Of a DNA stretch of 64,000 nt, positions 1 through 8,806 are shown one piece after another. The notes beneath the pieces are model-generated. The model did not search any database, was not told the DNA's origin, and worked only from the letters and a program-made list of their open reading frames with translations. Source of the DNA: Mucilaginibacter endophyticus (GTDB lineage Bacteria > Bacteroidota > Bacteroidia > Sphingobacteriales > Sphingobacteriaceae); contig NZ_QPCG01000002.1 in NCBI RefSeq assembly GCF_003351025.1, positions 62,001 to 126,000 on the forward strand, read 5' to 3'. Within the stretch, counting starts at the first letter, position 1. Every line of letters starts with the position of its first letter. The translations under genes were made by a program, and so were the position numbers.

Positions 1-1
1 A

Positions 2-520
2 AACTTCAATAAGAACTCACTGAAAGCGGCCGTAAAGGTTTACGGTCCGCTTCACTCAGCCGGCAAGGCCGAAACTGAAGTGAAAGAAGCATTGGCCTCA
101 GATGAAAAGGGGTATACACCTGAGCAGATCGATGAGATCTACAAAGCTATTGCCATGCCGGAGGAAAACGATGAACCAAAGGGCGAGCTATTGACAGCAG
201 AAACTCCTGAATGGGTTGAGCAGTTATTGGCATCTAACCAAGCGCTGCTTGAATCGAATCAAAGCGTTGTCAACGCTGTTGCGGAATTTAAAGAAGCAGC
301 AGTTGACTTCCTAAAGTCGGGTGGCTATGGCCATGATAAGCAACAAGCTAAAAAAAGCGAACCTTTCGACAAAGAAGCCGATTACGAAGTAGCTGAAGGT
401 AAATCTTTCCGCGATTATAAAGACTTTACAAAGGAGTACACTTCAGGCCAAGATGTAAGCCATTTACCTGTAGAAGTATTGGAACGCTTACATGCTAACG
501 GCTTGATCACAGAAGCATAA
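2..520 (+). CDS. Phage protein of unknown function, 5' end outside window
   Basis: The frame is open from base 2 with no stop, so the gene starts left of the window. The GTG at 80 is an internal codon rather than a convincing start. About 172 residues are visible; they are acidic, lysine-rich and hydrophilic, with no membrane segment and no motif I recognise. It ends two bases before the next phage gene, so it belongs to the head/head-tail operon. A minor structural or head-end function is inferred from position only. Confidence 0.6.
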   Translation, partial: NFNKNSLKAAVKVYGPLHSAGKAETEVKEALASDEKGYTPEQIDEIYKAIAMPEENDEPKGELLTAETPEWVEQLLASNQALLESNQSVVNAVAEFKEAAVDFLKSGGYGHDKQQAKKSEPFDKEADYEVAEGKSFRDYKDFTKEYTSGQDVSHLPVEVLERLHANGLITEA

Positions 521-522
521 CT

Positions 523-840
523 ATGACCATAAAAGAAGCCCTAACCAGTACGATAAACTTCCCCTTGCCGGATGCTGCGATCGAGAAAGCGTTAATTGAT
601 GGAGATTTGGATGGATCAGCCATTTACGCTAAGTGTGATGCAAGGGCTGTAGGCTTATGTATGGCAGGGCTTCTTTTTACGCTGATCACCAGTGCCAATG
701 TAACTGAGGATGATGTCAATATCAATCTGCCATCCCGGGATGTATTGATGAAGTTATACTCTGCAATTTGTAAACAATGGGGTATCCCCGATACACTTGC
801 GCCGGCAAAGCCGACTGTTAAAAAGATAGCGTTTTGGTAA
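523..840 (+). CDS. Small phage protein, probable head-tail joining region (DUF6706-like)
   Basis: A 105-residue protein starting at ATG two bases after the preceding stop. The N-terminal pattern (ALTSTINFPLPDAAIEKALI, then LDGSAIYAK) resembles small proteins found between the capsid and tail genes of Bacteroidota phages, in the place of head-tail adaptor proteins. The middle is hydrophobic (LCMAGLLFTLI) but looks like a buried helix rather than a membrane anchor. The family name is from memory and moderately sure; the adaptor role is inferred from gene order. Confidence 0.55.
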   Translation: MTIKEALTSTINFPLPDAAIEKALIDGDLDGSAIYAKCDARAVGLCMAGLLFTLITSANVTEDDVNINLPSRDVLMKLYSAICKQWGIPDTLAPAKPTVKKIAFW

Positions 841-854
841 CAAGGCCACATATT

Positions 855-1142
855 ATGAATTGGGTAACAGCTGGTACTCCTGCAGGTGAAGATCCTACTA
901 CAGGGTATCCTTTGCCTCCAATACCTGGTGAGCCAAAATCAGTATCATGCCGGTTTCATTTGGGTGGTACACGGATCTTTAAAAATCAGGATAGCGTCGA
1001 AGTTAATCAGATAGGCAGGATCAGGCTTGATGCAGGAATTGAGTTGCCAGATGTTGGCCAAATGATAGAGGTAGTAGGGCAGTTTACCGGCAAAGTGCAA
1101 GACGTTTACAGGGGCCAATTAAGTAGTAGGATCGATGTTTAG
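855..1142 (+). CDS. Probable head-tail stopper/adaptor protein
   Basis: About 95 residues. The frame is open from a TTG at 834, but that would overlap the preceding gene, so ATG 855 is the better start. The protein is beta-rich (CRFHLGGTRIFK, RIRLDAGIELPDVGQMIEV), compatible with the small barrel fold of head-closure/stopper proteins that sit in this position in siphoviruses. Its stop overlaps the next start by 8 bp, indicating translational coupling. Function is inferred from size, predicted fold and order. Confidence 0.5.
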   Translation: MNWVTAGTPAGEDPTTGYPLPPIPGEPKSVSCRFHLGGTRIFKNQDSVEVNQIGRIRLDAGIELPDVGQMIEVVGQFTGKVQDVYRGQLSSRIDV

Positions 1143-1602
1143 CATTACCGCGAATTTTAACCCAGGCGATGTTTCAAGCTACATTCAGCAGGAAACTGAT
1201 AAATGGTTTAGCTCATTGATTGAACCGTTCAGGGTCACTGGCCGGGATCTGGTTGACAGGGCTCGCGCGCAGACTAAAGCAATCGGCGGATGGGGTAACA
1301 TCACATGGAACTTGCGGTCATCTATTGGGTACCTGATCATGTATAACGGCGAAGTAGTTGAAACTTATTTCCCGGTTCTTGAAACCGGTGCGGAAGGCTC
1401 TGAAACCGGCGAGAACTATGCAAGGGAAATAGCGCTACTGGTTAACGAAGGCGAAGGTGTTCAACTAGTGATAGTTGCAGGTATGGAGTATGCCCTTTTG
1501 GTGGAGCGTCAAGGAATGCCAGGCAGTTACGGCCAGAAGGATGTTATTACGCATGTGGTTGGTGACAATATTGGGGACGCACTAAATAAACTCCTAAAAT
1601 GA
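1135..1602 (+). CDS. Probable neck/tail completion protein (HK97 gp10-like position)
   Basis: A 155-residue protein starting inside the end of the previous gene and ending in an ATGA overlap with the next one. In siphovirus late operons this slot, before the tail terminator and tube protein, is usually filled by an HK97 gp10-type tail completion protein. The N-terminal amphipathic helix and following beta region (YLIMYNGEVVETYFPVLETG) fit, as does the length. No diagnostic motif is visible, so the call rests mainly on gene order. Confidence 0.5.
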   Translation: MFSITANFNPGDVSSYIQQETDKWFSSLIEPFRVTGRDLVDRARAQTKAIGGWGNITWNLRSSIGYLIMYNGEVVETYFPVLETGAEGSETGENYAREIALLVNEGEGVQLVIVAGMEYALLVERQGMPGSYGQKDVITHVVGDNIGDALNKLLK

Positions 1603-2030
1603 AAACCGCTTTTGATATGGGTACCGATGTTAGGTCTTTGATTAACGTTCCTGCAATTATATCGCTGCTGGAAGGAGGTAAGATCTATCCGGATGTTAGG
1701 CCAGCCGGCAGGTCAGAGAAAATTGATATCGTGGTTAATACTTTGGGTATTAATAACAACCAATTTCAGAAAGGCACGCCCAACATTAATGTGTATGTGC
1801 CATCGATTAAGACAACACAGGAAGATGGTACTGTACAGTACTTGCCTAATCAAAGCAAGTTATCGGCCATAGCTAAAGCGATCCTTCCATTAGTTGATGC
1901 CCAATGGAAAACAAGTTTCAGAACAGAGGTTACCGATCCGGGCACGCTGCTAAGAGACGCTGATGGCAATTGGTTTATAAGCATGCAGTTGGGATACGAA
2001 TCCTACAACAAACAATTTAATAACTATTAA
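1599..2030 (+). CDS. Probable tail terminator/tail completion protein
   Basis: A 143-residue protein whose start overlaps the preceding stop (ATGA). It has an alpha/beta layout: an N-terminal helix (DVRSLINVPAIISLLEGG), a strand reading DIVVNTL, and a C-terminal strand pair ending near WFISMQLGYESY. It directly precedes the tail tube gene, the usual place of the tail terminator that caps the tube. No motif proves this; sequence similarity to known terminators is not evident by eye. Confidence 0.5.
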   Translation: MKTAFDMGTDVRSLINVPAIISLLEGGKIYPDVRPAGRSEKIDIVVNTLGINNNQFQKGTPNINVYVPSIKTTQEDGTVQYLPNQSKLSAIAKAILPLVDAQWKTSFRTEVTDPGTLLRDADGNWFISMQLGYESYNKQFNNY

Positions 2031-2064
2031 AAACCGCCCACGGGCATAAAACAAAAATAGCAAT

Positions 2065-2880
2065 ATGGAAACATTCGTAATGAAAGGCGTTGACAAGGCC
2101 GAGTGGGGAACCGGTGATCGCTACGGTAACGTAACTGATTGGACCCAGGTAGAAAACCTGCAGCCTGATTCAATCACGCGCACTAAAAACAATGGTACCT
2201 TAGCCGGTTTCACTCCGGAGGATAAGGATGCGCCATTATTCACAATTTACACCCCTGCCGAAACACCTGGCACTATCGCCATTGGCTTAGCCGAGCAGAG
2301 CCCTGTGAACATGCAGAAGCTGTTCAATACGGTTTGGGATGCTGCTACCAGCACCATTGTAGTATTGGCAAAAGAAAAGGTTGCTAACCTTGCAATCCGA
2401 TTAACCAGTCGCCCGGTAAACGGCCGCAGGTCAATCATTACCTACTATTACATTGATGCTTTAACCGGTTATTCAAACAACATCGCTAAAGGTGTGAATG
2501 AGGCGCTGGCCATTACTGGTACTATTAAACCATACCTATACTTAGGGCAGGAAGCTATTTATACACAACAGTGGGTTAATGAAGACGGTTCATTGATCAA
2601 TAGCACTCCTGCTACAGTATCTGCCGGCGCAAACAGTACAACCAGCACCTCTACTAAAGCTTTAACTGGTACCGCAACAGCGGCTGGCGGTAAAACCATC
2701 ATCCAGCAGTACTGGACACAGGTTTCAGGTCCAAATACCGCAACAATGACTGCGCCAACCGCATTATCTAATACTGTAGGTGGCTTGGTAACCGGCGTGT
2801 ATGTGTTTAAGCTGACTGTTGTTGACAGCGCGGGCGTGGAAACATCTGCTACCACTCAGGTAACTGCAACTGTATCATAA
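2065..2880 (+). CDS. Major tail tube protein with C-terminal Ig/PKD-like domain
   Basis: A 271-residue protein. Residues 1 to about 170 form a beta-rich region expected of tail tube subunits. Residues about 175-271 look like a separate Ig/PKD-like domain (YWTQVSGPNTATMTAP, then GVYVFKLTVVDSAGVETS, ending in short beta strands); such domains decorate the outside of many phage tails and may help weak binding to cell surface or polysaccharide. A strong terminator follows directly, consistent with a highly expressed structural gene read apart from the genes after it. The tube assignment follows from size, order and the decoration domain. Confidence 0.75.
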   Translation: METFVMKGVDKAEWGTGDRYGNVTDWTQVENLQPDSITRTKNNGTLAGFTPEDKDAPLFTIYTPAETPGTIAIGLAEQSPVNMQKLFNTVWDAATSTIVVLAKEKVANLAIRLTSRPVNGRRSIITYYYIDALTGYSNNIAKGVNEALAITGTIKPYLYLGQEAIYTQQWVNEDGSLINSTPATVSAGANSTTSTSTKALTGTATAAGGKTIIQQYWTQVSGPNTATMTAPTALSNTVGGLVTGVYVFKLTVVDSAGVETSATTQVTATVS

Positions 2881-2902
2881 TTAAACACAGATTAATAGAT
2901 AT

Positions 2903-2940
2903 AAAAGGCCTCGCTTGTCATTAGGCGAGGCCTTTTTGAT
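2903..2940 (+). terminator. Rho-independent terminator after major tail gene
   Basis: A 12-bp perfect stem (AAAAGGCCTCGC, 2903-2914, with its complement at 2925-2936), a 10-nt loop and a T tract. It lies between the tail tube gene and the tail chaperone gene and probably lowers expression of the downstream tail genes relative to the tube. Confidence 0.85.
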
Positions 2941-2954
2941 AACCACATATTTCT

Positions 2955-3491
2955 ATGACCGAAATAGAAGAAAATAATATCATTTCCGGCGCTGTCGATA
3001 CTTTGACAGGCAAGTTGCTCTACAAGTTCACAGTGAAGGTGAGGCATATTGAGGCTATGAAAATCAAGCCCCCAACTTTGTGGGATAGGATTAGAGGTAT
3101 CAATGGAGAAGTGGAGGCACTCCCCGAATTAGAGCGCTCATTTGAGATATGGCCATGTGTCGCAGTTAACCAATACAGGATCGCTGGTGTGGCAGTTACG
3201 CTTCCATCTGAGTTATTTGAAAACTCTACTGATATGCTGGCATTTGTGCCTGAGCACCTCCCTAAAATGATTTACATCATAGCGGCGGCAGTTCAAAACG
3301 ATTACAGGGAGCCGGATCCTGAGCTGATTCAGTTCTTCGAGCGTAACCTGGATAACATCGATATCGTGCAGATCCTGAGCGCATCATTACAAGCTGCTAA
3401 CATGCAGTCTTTTTTGACTTCTATTGTCTTAATGAACGGGGTAGCAAAGATCCTAAAACCAAAGACAAGTCCAGCGGACGGGAGCGAGTAG
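2955..3491 (+). CDS. Tail assembly chaperone, zero-frame (G-type) product
   Basis: A 178-residue protein between the tail tube and tape measure genes, the conserved place of the siphovirus tail assembly chaperone. It is helical after about residue 85 (LPKMIYIIAAAVQNDY, then FFERNLDNIDIVQIL). The zero-frame product ends in a charged tail. Within its last quarter the -1 frame is open from 3401 to 3670 and carries a heptamer T-TTT-TTG at 3410-3416 in the correct phase for a -1 shift. The long form would be about 239 residues: 154 from this frame plus 85 from the next. Confidence 0.75.
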   Translation: MTEIEENNIISGAVDTLTGKLLYKFTVKVRHIEAMKIKPPTLWDRIRGINGEVEALPELERSFEIWPCVAVNQYRIAGVAVTLPSELFENSTDMLAFVPEHLPKMIYIIAAAVQNDYREPDPELIQFFERNLDNIDIVQILSASLQAANMQSFLTSIVLMNGVAKILKPKTSPADGSE

Positions 3492-3673
3492 ATAGCCTCC
3501 CACACAGTACAATAGGGAGTGCTATGAAATATTTCAGATGGCCTCCCGACTTCATCAATACAATGACTTGGGCAAACTTCACCTTATATGTGGCTTCCAT
3601 ACCAAAATTTGATGATGAGGTGAAAGATGAGAAGCCGAAACTGAAGGAAATGAACATAGAACAATGGTGTTAA
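3410..3673 (+). CDS. -1 frame extension of the tail assembly chaperone (T-type domain)
   Basis: This frame has no stop from 3401 until TAA 3671-3673. After slippage at 3410-3416 it would add about 85 residues, ending in a tryptophan-rich domain (KYFRWPPDFINTMTWANF, then LYVASIPKF). An ATG at 3524 could start a 49-residue separate protein, but it has no clear ribosome site and the open frame reaches much further upstream. A short second ORF before the tape measure gene, joined to the first by -1 slippage, is the known arrangement for lambda-like G/GT proteins. The use of this exact heptamer is inferred. Confidence 0.65.
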   Translation, partial: FFDFYCLNERGSKDPKTKDKSSGRERVDSLPHSTIGSAMKYFRWPPDFINTMTWANFTLYVASIPKFDDEVKDEKPKLKEMNIEQWC

Positions 3674-3674
3674 T

Positions 3675-4190
3675 ATGGATAAGTTAGGACAATACATACT
3701 TAAAAAAGCCAAAATAGCTGGTATTTGTGATGAGTGGGCAGGTTTAGTTGGCAGCACAGATAGTGTTGATGAACTGCTTCAACTTTATAAGAAAGGGATT
3801 GATTTCTGCTTAGAGAAAAATTTCCCATCAAATAAAGATCTGTTGAGGCTTGGCGGCAACCGGCTAACGCTCCACGGAATTTATATAGACAAAGATGTAA
3901 CCGCATGCAAAGGCGACTTCATCGTACTGCTTGGTGGCAGCTCGGCCAAGGTAGAGATTGACGGATACGAGGCCAGTCAATTATTTGTTAAACATTCCTC
4001 AAAAGCTAAAATCAGCGTGTATGATAATGCCTTCGTGGTGATTGATTGCTTTGATAATGCTGTTTTGGATATCACAGCATCAGGAAATAGCAAAGTTATG
4101 GTCAACGTGTACCAGTATGCCCAGGTAACCCACAATGCCAAGGACAATTCCATCATCAAGGTCGTTCATAAAAACAAAAAATCTTACTAA
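3675..4190 (+). CDS. Phage protein with a repetitive beta-rich second half
   Basis: A 171-residue protein starting one base after the chaperone extension and overlapping the tape measure start (TAATG). The first half has a helix and a motif around CDEWAG and GIDFCLEKNFPS. The second half (about 85-165) is a run of short alternating strands with regularly placed Ala, Val, Asp and Asn (SVYDNAFVVIDCFDNAVLDI), suggesting a small right-handed beta-helix or similar solenoid. I do not recognise the family. Such an insertion between chaperone and tape measure is not part of the usual siphovirus order. Confidence 0.65.
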   Translation: MDKLGQYILKKAKIAGICDEWAGLVGSTDSVDELLQLYKKGIDFCLEKNFPSNKDLLRLGGNRLTLHGIYIDKDVTACKGDFIVLLGGSSAKVEIDGYEASQLFVKHSSKAKISVYDNAFVVIDCFDNAVLDITASGNSKVMVNVYQYAQVTHNAKDNSIIKVVHKNKKSY

Positions 4191-7100
4191 TGAGCAACAC
4201 AGGACAGGCTGGGCCATTAAATTTTACTGCTAAGCTCGATATTAATCAGGCAAAGAAAAATGCAGAGGAACTGAAAAAGACTTTGTCGGATCTTGCTGTT
4301 ACTACTCTTGGCATTACTAAATTATCTGACTCTCAAAAATCAGCAGTTGATGCTCTGACGGATGCTGTAAAGGCTAATACTGATGCGAGGAAAAAACAGG
4401 TATCTGTTGACAACAACGCGGGAAAGGCACTAACAGAATATCAAAAAAAACAACTTGAGTTAAGGAAAATCTTAATTGATGCTCAGGCGACATCGGAAGA
4501 TCTTCGACGCAAAAATTTAGAACTCGATGCCAGTTACAAAGCTGGTAAAATAACAGCTCAGGAGTTGGCTGCAGCGGAAAAGCAAGCCCGTAAAGATAGA
4601 CTTGCCCTTGCTGAAGCAACAAAGGCAGCGAGGCAGGCTCAAGTAGCCGCTATAGGTAGCTATGATGAGGCAAACGCCAGGCTAAAGGAGTTGGGTAGAT
4701 CGATCAAATCGGCAGCGGGTGGATTTGATTCAACTAATCCTATCATCAGGGCACAAATAGCTGAATACAACAAGCTTAATCAATCTCTTAAAGACTTTGA
4801 TGACCTGATGGGAAATCATCAACGCCATGTCGGGGATTATAAACGTGCATTAAGCGGTGTTGGGGATGACCTAAAGGCATTGGCGTTGAATTATTTATCT
4901 CTATATGGCGCTTTAGCTGCTGTTACTTATGAGATAAAACTTAACGCGGAGATCTCCGATAGTTTATCTGATGTAAGGAGGACGGCAGGCCTAACAGCTG
5001 ACGAAGTTAATGATCTTGCGGAAGCTTTAAAGAAGATTGATACCAGAACTTCATTGAAGGGATTACTTGAAATAGCAACCATTGGTGGCCAATTGGGTAT
5101 TTCGAAAGATCAGTTAGGCGGTTTTACTAAGGCTGTAGATGAACTAGCTGTATCATTGAGTGGGGAGCTTCAGGGCGGCGCAGAGGGCATTGCTAAATCA
5201 CTTGGAGTATTGGACAATGTTTTTGGTGTAACTAAAAGTAATGCCGGGGACGTTGAAAAATCATACAACCAAATAGGGTCTGCTATTTTGGGATTGGGAC
5301 AATCGGGTTTAGCCACCGGTGATTTCTTAACTGATTTTGGTGAACGCGTTGGCGGTTTGGCTAAACAGGCTAAATTATCTCTACCTATTATTTTGTCATA
5401 CGGTGCAGTTTTACAAGAAAATGGTGTTAGCGCTGAGGTGGCCGGATCATCGTTTAAAAGACTCTTATCATCGTTGACCACTAACAGAACAAAATTTTTC
5501 GCCATAGCTCAGCTGGCAGATGCTAATCTTACGCTTAATGAATTTACTAGAATCATTAATACCGATACAAAGCGAGCATTGGATTTGTTCTTTGCTGGGC
5601 TTGAAAAGGGAGGAACAACAACAACCTCTTTTAATGATATACTTAAATCTTTAAAACTGACCGGGCCTGGTGTTTCTCAAACAATTGCTGCCCTGGCTGG
5701 ACATCAGCTGGATTTAAATGAGCATATTCAGGAAGCCATAAAATATTACAACGATGGCGCTTTATCGGCTGAGCAATTTGAAATCAAAAACGATAACCTT
5801 GCCGGCTCGGTATCGAAATTGAGCAATGAGTTTGATAATGCTTTGCAAGGTGATGGAGTTGGGAAATTCTTTAAAAACATTGTTGATGGCGCGAGGTATG
5901 CACTGATAGAAATTGACAAGTTATTTAAAAGCAGATCTCTGGCTGAGCTATCGGCAAGAGTATTCACTTTCGATGCATCTTTCTACGACAAAAAAAATTA
6001 TATATCTGATAATTTCAATGCGAGTAAAACTGTAGGTGACGATTTCGGCAAAAACAGTAATCCTACTGGCGCAAGCCGGCCTATTGTAGTTTCGGCATTG
6101 GCCGACAAGCCTGTAAAAGAATTGAGCGATATGGTATCCCAATATAAAAAAGCTGCTCAACAAGCTGCAACAGCTTTGATATCATATCAAAAAGGGATTG
6201 ATTCGGGTGATTTGAAAGATGGCGGCGATATCTCTTTGGATGCTGCTAAAAAGAACTACACCAACCTTAAAAATGTATTAGGTATAGTGAGAGATGCCTA
6301 CGATCAGGCTAAAAGCAAATCTAAAGAAGCTGCTAAGGGACAGATTCAAGATGCAAAAGAGATAGCTGATAGCGAACTCAAAACAGCGGATGCTATCCGG
6401 GCAAGGATAAAAGAATTGCAGAATGATGCATTAGCTAATCCAGCGAACAAGGCAGCCGATGTAAAGCGCATTCAGGACTTGAAAGAAACTTTGCGATCTG
6501 TTGCCGGTAATCCTGAATCTGAAAGTAAGGTTAAGTCAGAACTAAAGGCGCGGAATGACTTACAGAGCCGTATCGACGAGCTCACTAAAAAAGGCATCGA
6601 TAAGCAGTTGTCATCAGACGAGCAGGAGGTTGAATCGGTAAAGGATAAGTATAAAAAGATGCTTGACGCAGTTAAGGCTTTCAACAATGATCCCGAAAAT
6701 AAAAAGAAGGGATTAAAGGTTGATGGTAGTGGCCTTGCGTATGCACAGGATAGGGCTGTTACTGCTGTAGAGGACAAGCAGGCTGCAGATAAATTGAAGG
6801 TGACCTTTGACCAGCAGAAAAAGCTTTACGATGACTACGAGGCTTATAAATTGAAGGTTGGCAAAGAGAATGCTGATAAGTATTATGCAGATCAGATCGA
6901 TACTGACAAGACTTACATTGAATACCTTAAAGCCAAAAGGCAGGAGCTTGCTAATGCTGACTCTAAATCAAAAGGAGGCTCTGATGTTGACAATGCCGCT
7001 GTTCAGGAGCAACTTAAAGTTGTAGATAAGGAAATCGCTGAGGAGATCATAGCCAATAAAAAGAAGGATTCTGAAATCTACGCTAATTCTTATCAAGCCG

Positions 7101-8719
7101 CTTTAACCAATGCTCAGGCTTTGCTTGAGATAGAAACTGATTATCAAATAAAGGTTAAGGCCTTGGGCGAAAATGCTTCTCAGGAGCAGATTGATAACTT
7201 AAAAAGGCAACGTGATCAGCGTATCAAAAACGAAAATGAATCCAATGCCGATCAGTTATCTGGTTATGCTGATCTGTTGGAACAGATTGACGGGTTGACG
7301 AGGGAGCAAGCGATATCAGAACTTGAGCAGGCTAAAGATAAATATACTAAGCAGTATAAGGATGGCGCCATAAAGGCTAAGTTTTACTTCGACAGAATCA
7401 GAGAAATAAATTCAAGGGTAGATCAGTATACTAGAGATGGCATTTTTAGCGGCTTATCAAATGCGATAAAAAATTATAAAGAAGCTAAGAAAGCTTTTGA
7501 TAATGCATCCGGTGACACAGGCAAGAAGATTGCCGTAGAAGATGCCCGCGCAGATTTATTCAATAAAATAGCAGAAGGCGCTGAAGTTGCTGCACAAGCA
7601 GTTCAGGGGGTAGGCGAAGTTTTCGACAGTCTTGGTGTAGGTGGTGATAAACTGCAAACTACACTTAAAAGCGTTTCAGGTATGGTTTCCGGCGCTGGCC
7701 AGTTTGCAAAGGGGTATGCAACCGGTAACCCGATAGATATGATATCTGGATCGGTTAAGTTCCTTACCTCTGCAATTAGCCTTTTTAGCCATAAAGATGC
7801 CGACCTCCAAAAGAAGATTGACGGATACAAAAAGGAACTTGACCAATTGGGTGCGGCTTATAAGCAATTAGATCAGCAGGTTAAGAACGCCGTAGGGGAA
7901 GACATTTATACTGATCAGGCTGCCCAGATAAAAAACCTTCAACAGCAGCAAATCAAGTTGACTCAGATGAGGGATGCTGAAGCTCAAAAGAAAAAGGCGG
8001 ATCAGGGCAAAATAGATGATTACAACAATCAGATATCGGATATTCCGAACAAGATTGATGATATCAATAAAGCGATTAGTCAGAACCTTATTCAAACCAC
8101 TTTCAAGGACCTCTCTAAAAGTTTATCAGATGCGTTTTCAGAAGCATTTGCATCGGGAGAAGATTCTGCCGGAAGGTTTGAGGATGTATTCAACCAGGTA
8201 ATTGCTAACGCGGTTAAAAATAGCTTGCAATTAAAATTGCTTGATCCAATCATCAGCGATTTTACTGATGACCTTACTCAGTATGCAAAAGATCACGATA
8301 ACAGTGTCATTGGCTTCGACTTCGACACCTGGAAGAAAGCGATTAAAGAAAAAGGCGATCTGTATACCCAAGGGTTAGAAGCAATCAAAGATTATCTTCC
8401 GGATCCTAATGATAGTAGCAGTTCATCTGCAAAGGGACAAATAGAAGCATCTATAACAGAAGATACAGCAACCCGGCTATATGGTGTATTTGCCGGAACT
8501 CAAACCGGAGTATTACAAGTTAGGGATGAAATGAAGTCCCTTAGTGCAAGTTTGGCGCAATCGTTTCTTTTAGCAAGGGATCACTTGAATGTAACAGTCC
8601 AGATTGAAGCTAACACCCGCCGCGGAGCTGACAATACTGATGGCCTGATACCAGCCCTGAAGGAAATTATTAATAACACCAAATCTACCAACTCATTAAG
8701 AGGATCTGGACTGCAATAG
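4190..8719 (+). CDS. Tail tape measure protein
   Basis: 1509 residues, by far the longest gene of the phage arm, as expected for the protein that sets tail length. Residues 1-250 are coiled-coil-rich; about 255-480 contain the conserved tape-measure core (LSDVRRTAGLTADEVNDLAE, then IATIGGQLGISKDQ and SLPIILSYGAVLQENGVSAE), as in TP901/PhageMin_Tail proteins. The remainder is mostly charged coiled coil, with a small glycine-rich hydrophobic stretch near 1140-1200 (VQGVGEVFDSLGVGG, then SGAGQFAKGYATGN) that could enter the membrane during DNA ejection. The start is coupled to the gene before by TAATG. Confidence 0.92.
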   Translation: MSNTGQAGPLNFTAKLDINQAKKNAEELKKTLSDLAVTTLGITKLSDSQKSAVDALTDAVKANTDARKKQVSVDNNAGKALTEYQKKQLELRKILIDAQATSEDLRRKNLELDASYKAGKITAQELAAAEKQARKDRLALAEATKAARQAQVAAIGSYDEANARLKELGRSIKSAAGGFDSTNPIIRAQIAEYNKLNQSLKDFDDLMGNHQRHVGDYKRALSGVGDDLKALALNYLSLYGALAAVTYEIKLNAEISDSLSDVRRTAGLTADEVNDLAEALKKIDTRTSLKGLLEIATIGGQLGISKDQLGGFTKAVDELAVSLSGELQGGAEGIAKSLGVLDNVFGVTKSNAGDVEKSYNQIGSAILGLGQSGLATGDFLTDFGERVGGLAKQAKLSLPIILSYGAVLQENGVSAEVAGSSFKRLLSSLTTNRTKFFAIAQLADANLTLNEFTRIINTDTKRALDLFFAGLEKGGTTTTSFNDILKSLKLTGPGVSQTIAALAGHQLDLNEHIQEAIKYYNDGALSAEQFEIKNDNLAGSVSKLSNEFDNALQGDGVGKFFKNIVDGARYALIEIDKLFKSRSLAELSARVFTFDASFYDKKNYISDNFNASKTVGDDFGKNSNPTGASRPIVVSALADKPVKELSDMVSQYKKAAQQAATALISYQKGIDSGDLKDGGDISLDAAKKNYTNLKNVLGIVRDAYDQAKSKSKEAAKGQIQDAKEIADSELKTADAIRARIKELQNDALANPANKAADVKRIQDLKETLRSVAGNPESESKVKSELKARNDLQSRIDELTKKGIDKQLSSDEQEVESVKDKYKKMLDAVKAFNNDPENKKKGLKVDGSGLAYAQDRAVTAVEDKQAADKLKVTFDQQKKLYDDYEAYKLKVGKENADKYYADQIDTDKTYIEYLKAKRQELANADSKSKGGSDVDNAAVQEQLKVVDKEIAEEIIANKKKDSEIYANSYQAALTNAQALLEIETDYQIKVKALGENASQEQIDNLKRQRDQRIKNENESNADQLSGYADLLEQIDGLTREQAISELEQAKDKYTKQYKDGAIKAKFYFDRIREINSRVDQYTRDGIFSGLSNAIKNYKEAKKAFDNASGDTGKKIAVEDARADLFNKIAEGAEVAAQAVQGVGEVFDSLGVGGDKLQTTLKSVSGMVSGAGQFAKGYATGNPIDMISGSVKFLTSAISLFSHKDADLQKKIDGYKKELDQLGAAYKQLDQQVKNAVGEDIYTDQAAQIKNLQQQQIKLTQMRDAEAQKKKADQGKIDDYNNQISDIPNKIDDINKAISQNLIQTTFKDLSKSLSDAFSEAFASGEDSAGRFEDVFNQVIANAVKNSLQLKLLDPIISDFTDDLTQYAKDHDNSVIGFDFDTWKKAIKEKGDLYTQGLEAIKDYLPDPNDSSSSSAKGQIEASITEDTATRLYGVFAGTQTGVLQVRDEMKSLSASLAQSFLLARDHLNVTVQIEANTRRGADNTDGLIPALKEIINNTKSTNSLRGSGLQ

Positions 8720-8723
8720 CACT

Positions 8724-8760
8724 TACCAACCCGTTGCAGTAAATAACGGGTTGGTATTAT
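8724..8760 (+). terminator. Hairpin after tape measure gene, possible terminator
   Basis: A 12-bp perfect stem (TACCAACCCGTT at 8724-8735, complement at 8745-8756) with a 9-nt loop, four bases after the tape measure stop. The following T tract is weak, so termination may be partial. Confidence 0.55.
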
Positions 8761-8806
8761 ACCTAACTCCTCAAAGTAACTTTGAAAAGTAACGCCAAAG
8801 CCGGGA

